From Topomyia yanbarensis (lineage: Eukaryota; Arthropoda; Insecta; Diptera; Culicidae), in assembly GCF_030247195.1 (NCBI RefSeq), contig NC_080672.1, positions 376,192,166-376,256,165 on the forward strand: a stretch of DNA of 64,000 nt. The letters run 5' to 3'. A program made the position numbers and the translations under genes. Shown here piece after piece: positions 12,381 to 22,350 of the stretch; positions within the stretch are counted from its first letter, which is position 1, and the number at the start of each line of letters is the position of its first letter. The notes beneath the pieces are model-generated. The model was not told where the DNA came from. It worked only from the letters and a program-made list of their open reading frames with translations, and made no database searches.

Positions 12381-12559
12381 AAGTATGGTTTTTTGTTTTA
12401 GTGTTTCGGATTCTCCTCGTCAGTAACTAGCACCATCTGGGTGTCTAGTTAGACTAAGTAATTTGGGTACTAGTTTAGATACTTAGTCTAACTAGACACC
12501 CAGATGGTGCTAGTTACTGACGAGGAAAATCCGAAACACTATAACAAAAAACCATACTT
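12381..12559. mobile_element. Nearly perfect palindromic element, about 80-bp arms
   Basis: The left arm starts aagtatggttttttgtttta and runs to about 12460; the right arm (about 12479-12559) ends taacaaaaaaccatactt and is the reverse complement with only a few mismatches. The central spacer is about 18 bp. It lies 17 bp from the previous inverted-repeat element. It is a hairpin MITE with no coding capacity. Confidence 0.8.
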
Positions 12560-13521
12560 TATGTAAGGTCTTGTGCCCTTATGCACAAAAAAATTATTAT
12601 TTTAATTATTTAATAATTTCAGTAATTTTATTTCCCATTCTCTCTTTTTTATTAATTCTTTTTTTATTTATTCGTAAAATTCATTACATCAATTGTATTC
12701 ATTAAATTGGTTCGATTAACAAAATATTAATTTTTTTCATTCTATTTAACGTTTCGTTCAATCGGTTATTTTTAATCGTTTTATAAATTTAATATGTAAA
12801 TTTATTATATAAAGTTTATAAATATAAATTTTATAAATTATGTATTGCAATTTTATTAATTCCGATAGTTTAATTTATATTGTTGTCATTCATTTTATTT
12901 ATTTTACTTATTTTATTAATTTACATTATTAATATTATTTTTTTTAAATGGTTTACAATATTGCCTTGAGGTCAAAAGGAAGGTAACAGGAAATTTTATG
13001 TGCATTCTGAAAAACCCATTGTTCTTGACTGAGAAACGCAAATAACTTATCAAAAGGTCGTAATAAAATAATGATTTTTTTTTGGTTGAGCAAAATTAAC
13101 AATAACTCTAAAACTTTCCATTTTTTCGTAACGAGACTGGGGATTTGAAATGGTATTTAGAATCATTATCAATTAAAATAGAATTTTTAACTGCAAATAG
13201 TATGAATTAAAGAAATATCTTGAAAATTTCTGTTGAGAAAACTTTGTTATTGATAGCTTTTCCATGATTCAAAAATACCGAAAAAATCTTTTTCATGATT
13301 AAGACATGTTGTAGACATTTGATTATTGATGGATTGTGATGGAGAATCGCAAAGAACTTCGAAAAAGGGCATAATTTTACAAATTAATTGTTTTTTTTAA
13401 CAAAATTCCAACTATTTCGAAAACTATCGCATTTTGGAAGATTTTAGTTAAATGCATTTTGATTTGAAAATATATTTAGAATCATACTATGTATAACATA
13501 ATAATAGTTTTTAATAGTTTT

Positions 13522-13689
13522 TTAGGGGTAGGCGTAGCGTAGTTGGTAAATTGATTGCCTTGTACGCAGCGCACCTGGGTTCGAATCCCGACCCCGCACA
13601 TAGGGTTAGAAATTTTTCATAAAAGATTTTTCTAACCCGAAGAGGCGAATGACCTTACGGTTCAAACCTCTATAATCGTAATAAAAAAA
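13522..13689 (+). mobile_element. tRNA-derived SINE with 10-bp target duplication
   Basis: The head contains both internal RNA polymerase III promoter boxes: box A tagcgtagttgg (13535-13546) and box B ggttcgaatcc (13578-13588). A tRNA-unrelated body follows (agggttagaaatttttc, taacccgaagaggcgaatga), ending in ataaaaaa. The 10-bp direct repeat taatagtttt flanks it at 13512-13521 and 13690-13699. This is a SINE rather than a tRNA gene because the acceptor stem does not pair and a body and tail follow. Confidence 0.85.
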
Positions 13690-14286
13690 TAATAGTTTTG
13701 TCTGAAATTTAAAAACATGTTTAAAGTATTGTTGGAAAATCTTTTTACTTATAGCTTTTACATTATGTAATTCCATTTAAAATGTTTCCTTTCTCTAATT
13801 CTCTAATTCTAATGATAAAAATAAAAATTTAAAAAGTAAATTTTTAAATTTTACTCTTTTACAAAAAAAAAATTGTTTTTGTGAAAAATTTAAGTGCATT
13901 TTTGTGCGGGCATTTTTATTCCACGTAGCTCTTTCTCAGATAGTTTTGCGGTATGAAATACGTGAATAGAACTTTTTTTAGAAAACGCTGCATGCAAAAA
14001 CTTCTGAGCACTTAAAAAATTGCTCTGGAGTCCAAATGATCTCATGAACTGTGGAAAATGTTTACTTTTTCATGCCGGTGAAACGTGTAAAGCTCAATCG
14101 AAAGCAAAGATGGTTGGTCACGTTTTTAATGATTTTCAGACGGATCGTCGTAGATTTCTTCTACCTTTTAAAACAGCGTAAAGGTTCACAAATTTGAACT
14201 TGGAGTCTAGGATTACATCCCGCACATTTAGTATAAATTTGAGTTATTTTAATATAATATAATTAATTCCATATTATTTATTTTAT

Positions 14287-14413
14287 CAAGCCTGGGGACG
14301 GGCATAGGTTAGAATCCCAACCCCGTACATAGGGTTAGATATTTTTTAAAGAGATTTTTCTAAACCGAAGAGGCGAATCCATAAGGTTAAAAACTCTATG
14401 ATCAAAATAAAAT
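14287..14413 (+). mobile_element. Second, decayed copy of the tRNA-SINE
   Basis: The stretch shares the box B region (ggttagaatcccaacccc) and body (atagggttaga, aaccgaagaggcgaat, aactctatgatc) with the SINE at 13.5 kb, but box A is lost. It is truncated at the 5' end and more diverged. Confidence 0.7.
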
Positions 14414-15007
14414 TTTTATCAATCCTCTTCATTCTATAAATTTTAATCATTTTCTTGTTTTAATTAATTTAATTCATTGTGTTGATTTCAGTTTTTCGAT
14501 TTTAGGAAATCGATTCATTTTAATTCTTTGGATTATTTTTTTAATTTAATAGTTTTATTAAATTCATTGATTCCATTCATCATATTCCGTTTAATAATTT
14601 TGTTCATTGCATGCATTTTATTTGTTTATATAATTGATTTTTTTCAATGTGATTATGTGAAAATCATTATTTTTAATTTTTTTATAGTTTTTGTCTTATT
14701 ATTTTATAAATTTTAAATAATAAATTTTATTCATTTCATTCGTTTTATTCCTTTCATTTATTTCATTTATGTTGTTCATTTTACTCATTTTGTTCACTTT
14801 ATTTATTTTAGTCGTTTCATTTACCTCACCCATTGAATTAGTTTTATTATAATTTTGATAATATTGGTAATTTCATTATTTTCAAAATTTTGATAATTGG
14901 ATTATTCTACGCATTCATTTGATTCATTTTATTTATTCTAGTAATATTTTCATTATATTCATTCTAATCATTTTGTTTGATTTAATTCATTTCACAACTT
15001 TTATTAA

Positions 15008-15733
15008 GGGGTTATATATGTTGAGATGCGGGAAAAAGGGAAATGTTTGAATTTTTATAAAGGTATGTAGCCATATTTTTATGAAATACTTGTTATACGT
15101 TTAGCGTAGTGCAATGTCCAATTTGCAAAATCCACTTGAGAAAATAAAAAAAAATATTAATAATTGTTGAAGCTATAGCGATTTCCGCAAAACGCGTTTT
15201 TTTAAAGAGGTTTGCCGTGACTACGATTCCAGTCCAACAGCTCAACAGAAACCATCAAACTAAAATAAATTCATTGATATATGTGGTGGATACCTGTGGT
15301 GTCCTTGAACGAACCATTAAAAAAAAAATTCTTTTTGGAAATCAAAAAATCATTATTTTCACCTGAAAAAAATTATTAAATAATTCATAACAATAATATG
15401 AAAATTTTGACGAAAAAATGGAATCGTTCAAGGACACGGTAGTTAAATTACGAACAAGTCAAAAAAAAGATTTGAGATCGGTTGAAAACTTTTCCGGCAA
15501 TCGTAGTCACCGCAATGATGCTTTTGGGAAACATGATTTCGAGATAATCGCGTTTAAAGTTTCAAGTATAAGCAACACCTCCATAAGGGAGCAAGATAAA
15601 AAATGCTATAACTTTGCGTCCACTGCTCCGATCTCTATAAAAATTTGAGGTAACATTCTTAAGAACCTGAGTTTTACTATAGAAACAATTTGAAAATTTT
15701 ATTTTTTTGGCCGACCTCAACATATATAACCCC
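15008..15733. mobile_element. piggyBac-like MITE flanked by TTAA
   Basis: The ends are ggggttatatatgttgag and ctcaacatatataacccc, an exact 18-bp inverted pair. TTAA flanks both sides (15004-15007 and 15734-15737), the signature of piggyBac-type insertion. The interior is itself a diverged hairpin: gtgtccttgaacga near 15300 is mirrored by tcgttcaaggacac near 15424, and gtgactacgatt near 15217 by aatcgtagtcac near 15499. The 76-codon frame at 15418-15648 is one arm of this hairpin and shows no transposase motif. Confidence 0.85.
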
Positions 15734-16230
15734 TTAATTTCATTTGTTTTATTTATTTAGTTCATTTTATGTCATTTTATTAATTTTATGGATATTAAGT
15801 AATTTTTATTTCATTAATTTTATTATTTTTATTCAGTTCATTCATGTTATTCGTTGCACTCATTTTATTAATTTTGATCATAAATTTTAGTTATTTTCAT
15901 AATTTTAATAATTTTATTTTGCTAATCCTCTCTTTTTTATTTATTAATTCTTTTCGTTTTACTTATTAAATTATTAAATTTAACTGTATTAAATTATTAA
16001 TAAAATATTTATTTTAAACATTTTATTCAACGGTTTATTCATTCGATTATCTTTATTCGTTTAAAAAAAATTGTTTTATCTGCAGTAATCGTATTATTTT
16101 ATTTATTTTATCAATCCCTAAGGTTTAATTTATATTATTAATGCTATTTATTTGATTCATTTTATTAGTGTACTTTAATTTCTTTTTTTCGTTTTGTTCT
16201 ATTCTATTATTGGTGTTTATTTAATTTATT

Positions 16231-17290
16231 ATATTCACTCCGGTCTAAATGGAGCTGTAGAGTTTGGTTCTTGGAAGGGCTTCCTGTCAGAATTACTCAC
16301 TACAATTGCAAATGAGACGGGAAATGTCACCCACTATGATCGAAATATTTTTATTGAGAACGGCCCAACTGAAGGAACTTGACTGCTCGGATTGAGGGCA
16401 GGAGCGTTCGGAAGTGATCGATTCAGGTTCGCATGGGAACGCGCATTGGAGACCTCGTTTATAAATTCGTAGGTGTTCAAACGTTCACTTAATCAACACG
16501 ACGCTTTCTTGTTCTCGAGATCGTGGGCGTAGGTTTGCGTGGATGATCGCAAATGCAAGTACGCGTTTATAACCAGGATTGTATTATCGCCCAGAACTCG
16601 AACGATTGTATGTTAATGGGTTTGATCGCGAGGGTGTGTGTAGCATTTTGGTAACATCGCGTGTATAAGTTTGTTTAACCATACAACCGCTTGCATATTC
16701 GTGTGAGCTTGTGAATGTTCTCGCGAATCGAGGTTTTGAGTGTGTGGTTGAGATCTTGAAGGAAGTGAGGTTCCCTAGTGATATGACTAGTGTATCTGGT
16801 CGTGTCGTGCTGTGATTGTAATGTATATGAAATTGTATTTTTAGGGAAAATATTGAAGATATGGGACCTTGGCAGCTAAAACCAAAGAAAGGTAACTCCT
16901 TACGTGACCGATTCATAATAGTGTGAGAACGGACGCTAGTTTAATCGCACTTGAGACTGCGTTGATATATCCGGATTTTTTTATTCGTAAGTGCTAATAT
17001 ACTGTTTTGATCACCGGAGGTTTTTATGCGTGCAAGAACGCGGGTGTGGGTGTGCGCGGATGATCCCAATGGCATATTCGCATGCGAGGCCAAGTTTATA
17101 ATATCGTGATGGGCACAAACATTTCTATGTTAACGTATTTGGTCGCGTGGCCTTTTTTACGTCGCGTATAACTTCGCAGTTTTGAATTCGATTATATAAC
17201 CGAGTAGCCGTTTACATATTCGTGAGGGCGGGTACTTTGTAGGCACTTTTTCGTTTAGATAACAGCTAGAGTGGTTCAAAATCTCAAGAT
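16231..17290 (+). repeat. Dispersed repeat family R, copy 2
   Basis: It shares atggagctgtagag, cagaattactcactacaatt and gagacgggaaatgtcaccca with copies 1 and 3 in the same order. It also has the cgcgtgtataagtttg...cttgcatattcgtgtg pattern of copy 3. A 110-codon minus-strand frame (16584-16916) inside has no recognised domain. Confidence 0.55.
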
Positions 17291-19060
17291 TTAAAGTTGA
17301 ACTTTTTAGTGGTGCGAGAAAGAGCCCGCCCCCTAGGCTCTACTGCCTCTATAGCCAAATTACCCTATACCATAAATAATCTATGGCTCTAAGGTATTCT
17401 TATGACTGATTTCAGCAGTATTTATCAAAAAACTGCTGAAGATATCTTTTGCACGTACAATTATCCATATCTCGAAAACTAAACATCTAAACATCAGCTC
17501 AACTCTGACCCAATGTTCGAAACAACAAGCCTTACATTGTAAGTGAAAAGTGTATTGCATGTACTGCTAGTACCAGCCTAATTGATGCAATGTTTCATTC
17601 TATCCAGTCTATTCGAAAACAAACACCGACGAAGATTGCAGGAAAAAAAAGCACACGAAAAGAACAGCGCCGACCGTGAAAGCCATGATGCAAAAATTGC
17701 ACCCGCTCGACCTTCGCTTTCGAGCGAACGAAACGTCTGCCTGCCGGTTGGCTTTTAAATTAAATAAATTATAAATCGTGTATGATGATTCGGTTTGCAT
17801 CGATCGCTGCGATCGGCGGTGGCGGCGGCGGCGTCCATCGATCATTGAATAATATCCAATTTACCGATTAAACTCATCATCTGGGGCAATTCAAGTTTGC
17901 TGTTCAGAAAGAAATTTCCAACCAACCAATTTCGCCACTCTTCTGGGTACGATTGCTTAGCGAAACAAGAAAATATACGAAATTCACCGCAGGAAAGCTC
18001 TACGACGAATGGAGTGGAGTGACCTACAGTTATTGGCAGGTTGGCGCGCAGTACAGGCAGCAATTTTTTCTTTTCCACATGAATCTTCACAATTTAGTCA
18101 AACGAGCTTTGGGTTTGGAAGCTAAATTCGCTGATTCGAATCAAAATTACATATAATAAATCAAACATCGGTCAATACAAAGCTGGGAACGGAAGATTGA
18201 CTCTGCCTGACTAGCAGCGAACGAAGAAACACTGGCGTCGTCGGTCGCTGGCCGGTGCTTTGCATGAACGGATGGCTGAAAGCGAACCATGCGATAAATA
18301 GGGCCTCTCTCTCCGCATTCAATAAATTTAAAAAAAGGAATTCCGGTAGCGTGATGGAACTACCCAGCTCAGTTGGGCTTATGAGACCGCGGGAAAAGTT
18401 GTATTGTGTAATTATTCATTTTTGTTTGCACATTACGGCGAATCTGTTTTAGGTGGAAGCCACCCACCAATCGGTTGACGGGGATTGATAATTATTTGGT
18501 GTGGTATCCGCATTATACTTACGGCAAATAGTTTCTTTTACGGTTGGTGACCGTTCAGTTATTACTGTGTAGAAATATGATGTAGGTAGGCGAATTTGAG
18601 GCCGGCATTTATCCTTTTTCGTGGCATTTGTTCATGCTTGTTCATTTTAAATTTTATTGATTTTATTGATAATTTGTTTTGTTTGAAGTAAACTGATATC
18701 GAAAGGGATGGTGAAATTTAGGGACTTTAGGAAGGCGATTCAAATCTCACACTTCATTTTTCGTGTTTGGTGCGTTTAATAACTGATATAATCATGCAGT
18801 TTCTCAGAAAAAAGAGTAGACGTCCATAAATGACGTAACATTGAAGAGGAGGGGAGTTGAAGATTTTGTGCGGATATTTGCCAGTGTACCAGAACAGACT
18901 TAACTATGGATGATGTACTCGCTGATCGTGAACGACTCGGAGATAAATTCCGAAATGATTGTCTCAAAAAATTACTGACTACATATTATGGCATGACACA
19001 GCAATGTCCTTTTGAAACATTTGTGCTTGAGGCAAGTTAATGTCTCTGCCAGTTCAGTAT
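17291..19060. other. Intergenic stretch with short GGC tract, no gene recognised
   Basis: A (GGC/GGT)n run lies at about 17814-17834. Open frames of 60-82 codons lie on both strands but none has a recognisable motif. Composition at 17.6-18.4 kb is less AT-rich than the flanks and free of the window's repeats, so it could be unique host DNA. Confidence 0.35.
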
Positions 19061-19061
19061 T

Positions 19062-20450
19062 TTTTTTCGAGAGTTGTTCTACTGGAGCTTCAGAGCTAGG
19101 TACTCGGAAGGGCTCCCCGTCAGAATCACATACTACAATTTGCAGACGAGACAAGCAATGTTGCACTCTAAAACACTGCATTAGGCCAATTGTAGCGGGG
19201 CGTGATTCTGAATGTGATATTCATTGTACGGTTCAGGTATGTGCGTGTATCATCGCGGAGAGCTCGAGCATTTATACGTTAACGTATTCGATCGCGTGTG
19301 CGTTTGTATGTCGCGTGTGCTAACGTGCATGTAACTCCGCGTGTATAAATTGTATTTTATAACCGTGTGCCTTTCGCATATTCGCGTGTGTTCTTGGATA
19401 ATCGTGCGTGTACCGTGAATCTAATACTTTATTTTTGGTGCACGGCTAAAATGCTAAAAGAGAGTGAGATCTTCCATATCACTAGAGTTCCCAGTGATGT
19501 CGCCGTAGAACTTGTTGTCTAGTGGATATGAGCACTATTTTTTGTTTGGTCCTACTGAACGTATGGACCTAAGTTATTAGGACAGAGAGTAATGGTTTCC
19601 GGACGTGACCGATTCATGACCGTGCGAAAACGAACGTTTGTAGGTTCGCGTTTGAGACAGCGTTTGAAACTTCGTAAATGCCAAAACGTTCTCCGTATTA
19701 CCAGGGTGTTATTAAGTTTGCGCGATCGCGAAAGTAGGTGTGCGTTGTTAATCGCGAAGGGCTTAAGCGTTCGCATGTTAACGTGTTTGTCACGTGTGCT
19801 CACGTTCATGTGACTTCGCGTGTACAAGACTGGATTTTGTAACAGTGTGACCATTCTTATATATGCGTGCGTTTTTGGATGGTCACGCGGACCTTCATTC
19901 TGATAGTTTTCGGTGTACAATACACATTCTAACAGGGAGTAAGTTACCCTATATCACTAGAGATCTCGGACTAGTCGCCATGTAACATGGTGTCCAGTGG
20001 ATATGAGAGCGTTCTTTTTTTGATTGATCCAATTGAATGCATGGACCTAGTCTGCTGATGTCAACGATAGAAACATTCGGAAGTGCACGATGACGAATTC
20101 GACCGATAATGGACACACAATGATTCCCACTGTGAGCCCCGTCCACGAATACCGCCATCAAATTGTGGAACAATATTTGCAAACACGGCACACAGCAAAA
20201 GTCAATGCACGTCGACCCGCTAGTCGGCCACATCATAGCGCACAGACCAGTGGTTGAGCGTTTGTATGCGCTGGTGCAGAGTATGAACAAACATAGAACA
20301 TATAAAGGCGCATAAGCCCTCTCGGTCTCCTCGATGCACCACTATCGAGGTGTAATGCAATAACCATCTTAAAGCAGTTGTTTTTTAGCGCTGATGCACG
20401 CAATACGCCTGATGATGTTTGCAATACCGTCAAACCCCTCAATCTTGGGG
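19062..20450 (+). repeat. Dispersed repeat family R, copy 3, with internal 480-bp duplication
   Basis: It opens like copies 1 and 2 (gttctactggagcttcagag, cagaatcacatactacaatt, ggccaattgtagcggggcgt). Within it a block is repeated in tandem at about 480-bp spacing: ccatatcactagagttccca (19475) with gtctagtggatatgag, and ctatatcactagagatctcg (19951) with gtccagtggatatgag. The cgcgtgtataaattg...cgtgtg phrase is likewise doubled (about 19335 and 19815). The right part (gatgacgaattcgaccgata near 20087) recurs near 58.77 kb. The 103-, 113- and 122-codon frames here are unrecognised. Confidence 0.6.
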
Positions 20451-20548
20451 AGGGGTGAACCCTCCGACCTTGGTAGTTCGATCATCTTTTAACATTTTGA
20501 TGCAGTTTTCGCAGTTGTTATTATTGCCTGAACAGATTGCTCACTGGC

Positions 20549-20652
20549 ATTGGAGAAGCTTTCGACAATACTGTGGATGAATATCAAGGGAATAAATCGG
20601 CCTACTGTCGACTGGATTACTGAAAAACTGTTTTGTGGAGCTGTGACAGCGT
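20549..20652 (+). pseudogene. Reverse transcriptase scrap, LOA-like (motif A region)
   Basis: In one frame the sequence reads IGEAFDNTVDE and, in a shifted frame a few bases on, IKGINRPTVDWITEK followed by AVTA. This resembles the (D)IEGAFDN...GINRPTVDWI...VTAE segment around the first catalytic aspartate of LOA/R1-type non-LTR reverse transcriptases. The frame is broken and nothing functional can be made. The family call rests on pattern memory without a search. Confidence 0.45.
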
Positions 20653-21527
20653 TTTACAACCATGAGGACCACTTGTAAGTGTTGGCCAGCCTCAGCCGTT
20701 AGCACTGCTGAGACTCCCTGAAACAAAGACCTCAGGGTCGGCACGCTTATCTTGAAGTTTCGCGTGTAGCAAGGAAATGCCTGATTCTCTTACTTCTATC
20801 TCTTCCACTTTCCAATTCTTAATTCCATCTGACCTTTTTCGCTGCTTCACCACCTGATTCTCCTACTGTCGAACTCCCGTTCTCCTTTCCGCCGCGTTTA
20901 TGGCCTTTGCCGTCCGCTGGACTGGAACCGATGAAGGGGTGGCGATCGCCGGTTTCGTTGGGTTCCACCAAGGATGGTTGCGGCCTCGGTCGTACGTACT
21001 GCGTGTCGTTTAGATTTTTAGCAAAAACTGCGGGGTCCTGTGCCCGCTTGAGCTCCTCACAATTTAAATTTCACTTTTATAATTTTCAGCTGCAATAGCT
21101 TCTCTTTGAACCAACTCTACTGTTCGCCGCTTTCCGGGTAAGTGCTCGACCTTTACCGGTGAGAAGTTGGTCAAGGCAAGCAAGAGTAAACTCGGCCATT
21201 CCCCTTTGGCCAAGTTAATTGCCCCCGTCTACGGTATATACCGCGCAGCGAGCTACCCAATCAGATCGATCGCCACCCCACCCGTTTCTTCGCCTACCGC
21301 CACCCCCTATCCGTCGTTGACATCTGGTGGTGGATTTTAAAAGCTATGGTGGCTGCATACTGATGGTAGTATGGTTTCCAAAGGTCTATCAACTGTGAGA
21401 CTAGTGGAAGGTCGGTTTACAGCAAACACATCAAAGAAACACAAACATTTCCTGCTTTATATTTTAAAAACTAATACGACAGTTTAAAACACGCGGTAGT
21501 GGCAACAATCTTCAAGGAATTGAATTC
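20653..21527. other. Unrecognised sequence between two RT scraps
   Basis: GC-richer than most of the window. A phrase near 20710-20760 (cctcagggtcggcacgctta) could be diverged retroelement sequence. It may be a later insertion that separated the two LOA-like fragments, whose motifs normally lie about 150 bp apart, but no terminal repeats are seen. Confidence 0.3.
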
Positions 21528-21629
21528 CGACGCTTTCACACTGACGGCTGCCCTCCAAAGGGAGCGCTGTCACCCCTTCTGTGGTTTCTCCTCGAGGCAC
21601 TGGATGATCTGGAATTTGAGATAAGATGA
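21528..21629 (+). pseudogene. Reverse transcriptase scrap, LOA-like (motif B region)
   Basis: One plus frame reads DGCPPKGALSPLLWFLLEAL and then DDLEFEIR before a TGA. This matches the GCPQGGVLSPLLW motif that follows the first catalytic aspartate in LOA/R1/I-type reverse transcriptases. It lies about 0.9 kb downstream of the motif-A scrap on the same strand, so both may derive from one insertion later split or rearranged. Confidence 0.6.
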
Positions 21630-22168
21630 ATCCACGACTTTGAATCATATTCTAACTGCTTTAACTCTCAAAAAGGGGTCTTAGATATTCGAGGAGTTAT
21701 AATTTTCGAGTTCTAATGAATTTGATCGAGCGTTCTCGGGTTTTCATTTCTTTCTCTCTTATAAAACCACAAAATCGGAACTTCGATAAAATATAATGCA
21801 CTATGCCTATTTCTCCACTAGCATAGTTCATATTGCATTGGCTTGCTAAGCCAAACCAAGTTTAGAATTCGTTAATTCTCATCAGCTTAATCAGAACTCC
21901 TTTGCTTGCGGGACATCACGCAGGACTAGGGGTTTGCTCAGAAACACAAATTTTGCCTCCGGTTTTTGGAACTAGCGTCAATCCAGCGCAAGCTTGGTCC
22001 TGGATTCTGATGAGTATAAGTGGAAACGAAAATTCGATGACTAAATTAGAAAAGTAATACTAGTCTATGGAAATTTCAAACTTTTCATTTTAACTTATAT
22101 TATTACATTTCGGATATTACAGACAGTTTTTTTCCCAGACATCGGCTATAACAAATTAGAGTTTGAGT
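21630..22168. other. No gene or element recognised
   Basis: No open frame of note, no terminal repeats and no known repeat phrase in this stretch, which lies between the LOA-like scrap and the hairpin at 22169. Confidence 0.35.
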
Positions 22169-22222
22169 CTTGTTTTTCTCTCATTCTTATATATCCAATC
22201 ATAAGAATGAGAGAAAAACAAG
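22169..22222. repeat. Perfect 22-bp hairpin
   Basis: The 22 bases at 22169-22190 (beginning cttgtttttctctcattc) are exactly complementary to 22201-22222, with a 10-nt loop. It abuts the left end of the interspersed repeat that starts at about 22229, and may be part of it or a scar of its insertion. Confidence 0.8.
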
Positions 22223-22350
22223 AACTATGGTAAAAACCTGCTTTAATCCACCTAACGGTGCAATTGTGCCTTTCTCAATCATAAACACGAGAATTTTTGC
22301 GTTGTTTATAATCATTAAAATTTTATTATACATGACATGACAACTATATT

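Larger units (their letters stand above)
10190..16230. repeat. Degenerate TTTATT-type AT satellite, much interrupted
   Basis: Long runs are built from variants of ttattcattttatttat (10190-10440, 11220-11280, 11545-11790, 12600-12950, 14230-15000, 15740-16200). The same texture resumes on each side of discrete insertions: a MITE (11284-11541), inverted-repeat elements (11795-12363, 12381-12559), a SINE (13522-13689) and a TTAA-flanked element (15008-15733). The simplest reading is one old low-complexity tract used as an insertion sink. Stretches 12960-13510 and 13700-14230 are AT-rich but not clearly satellite and hold nothing I recognise. Confidence 0.65.

Noticed and set aside
13535..13600. 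A functional tRNA gene
   Set aside because: Boxes A and B are present, but the acceptor stem does not pair, and a SINE body, A-rich tail and target duplication follow.
16584..20290. 110-, 122- and 113-codon minus frames in repeat R as genes
   Set aside because: They fall inside diverged repeat copies and do not correspond to each other between copies, so no conserved protein is implied.
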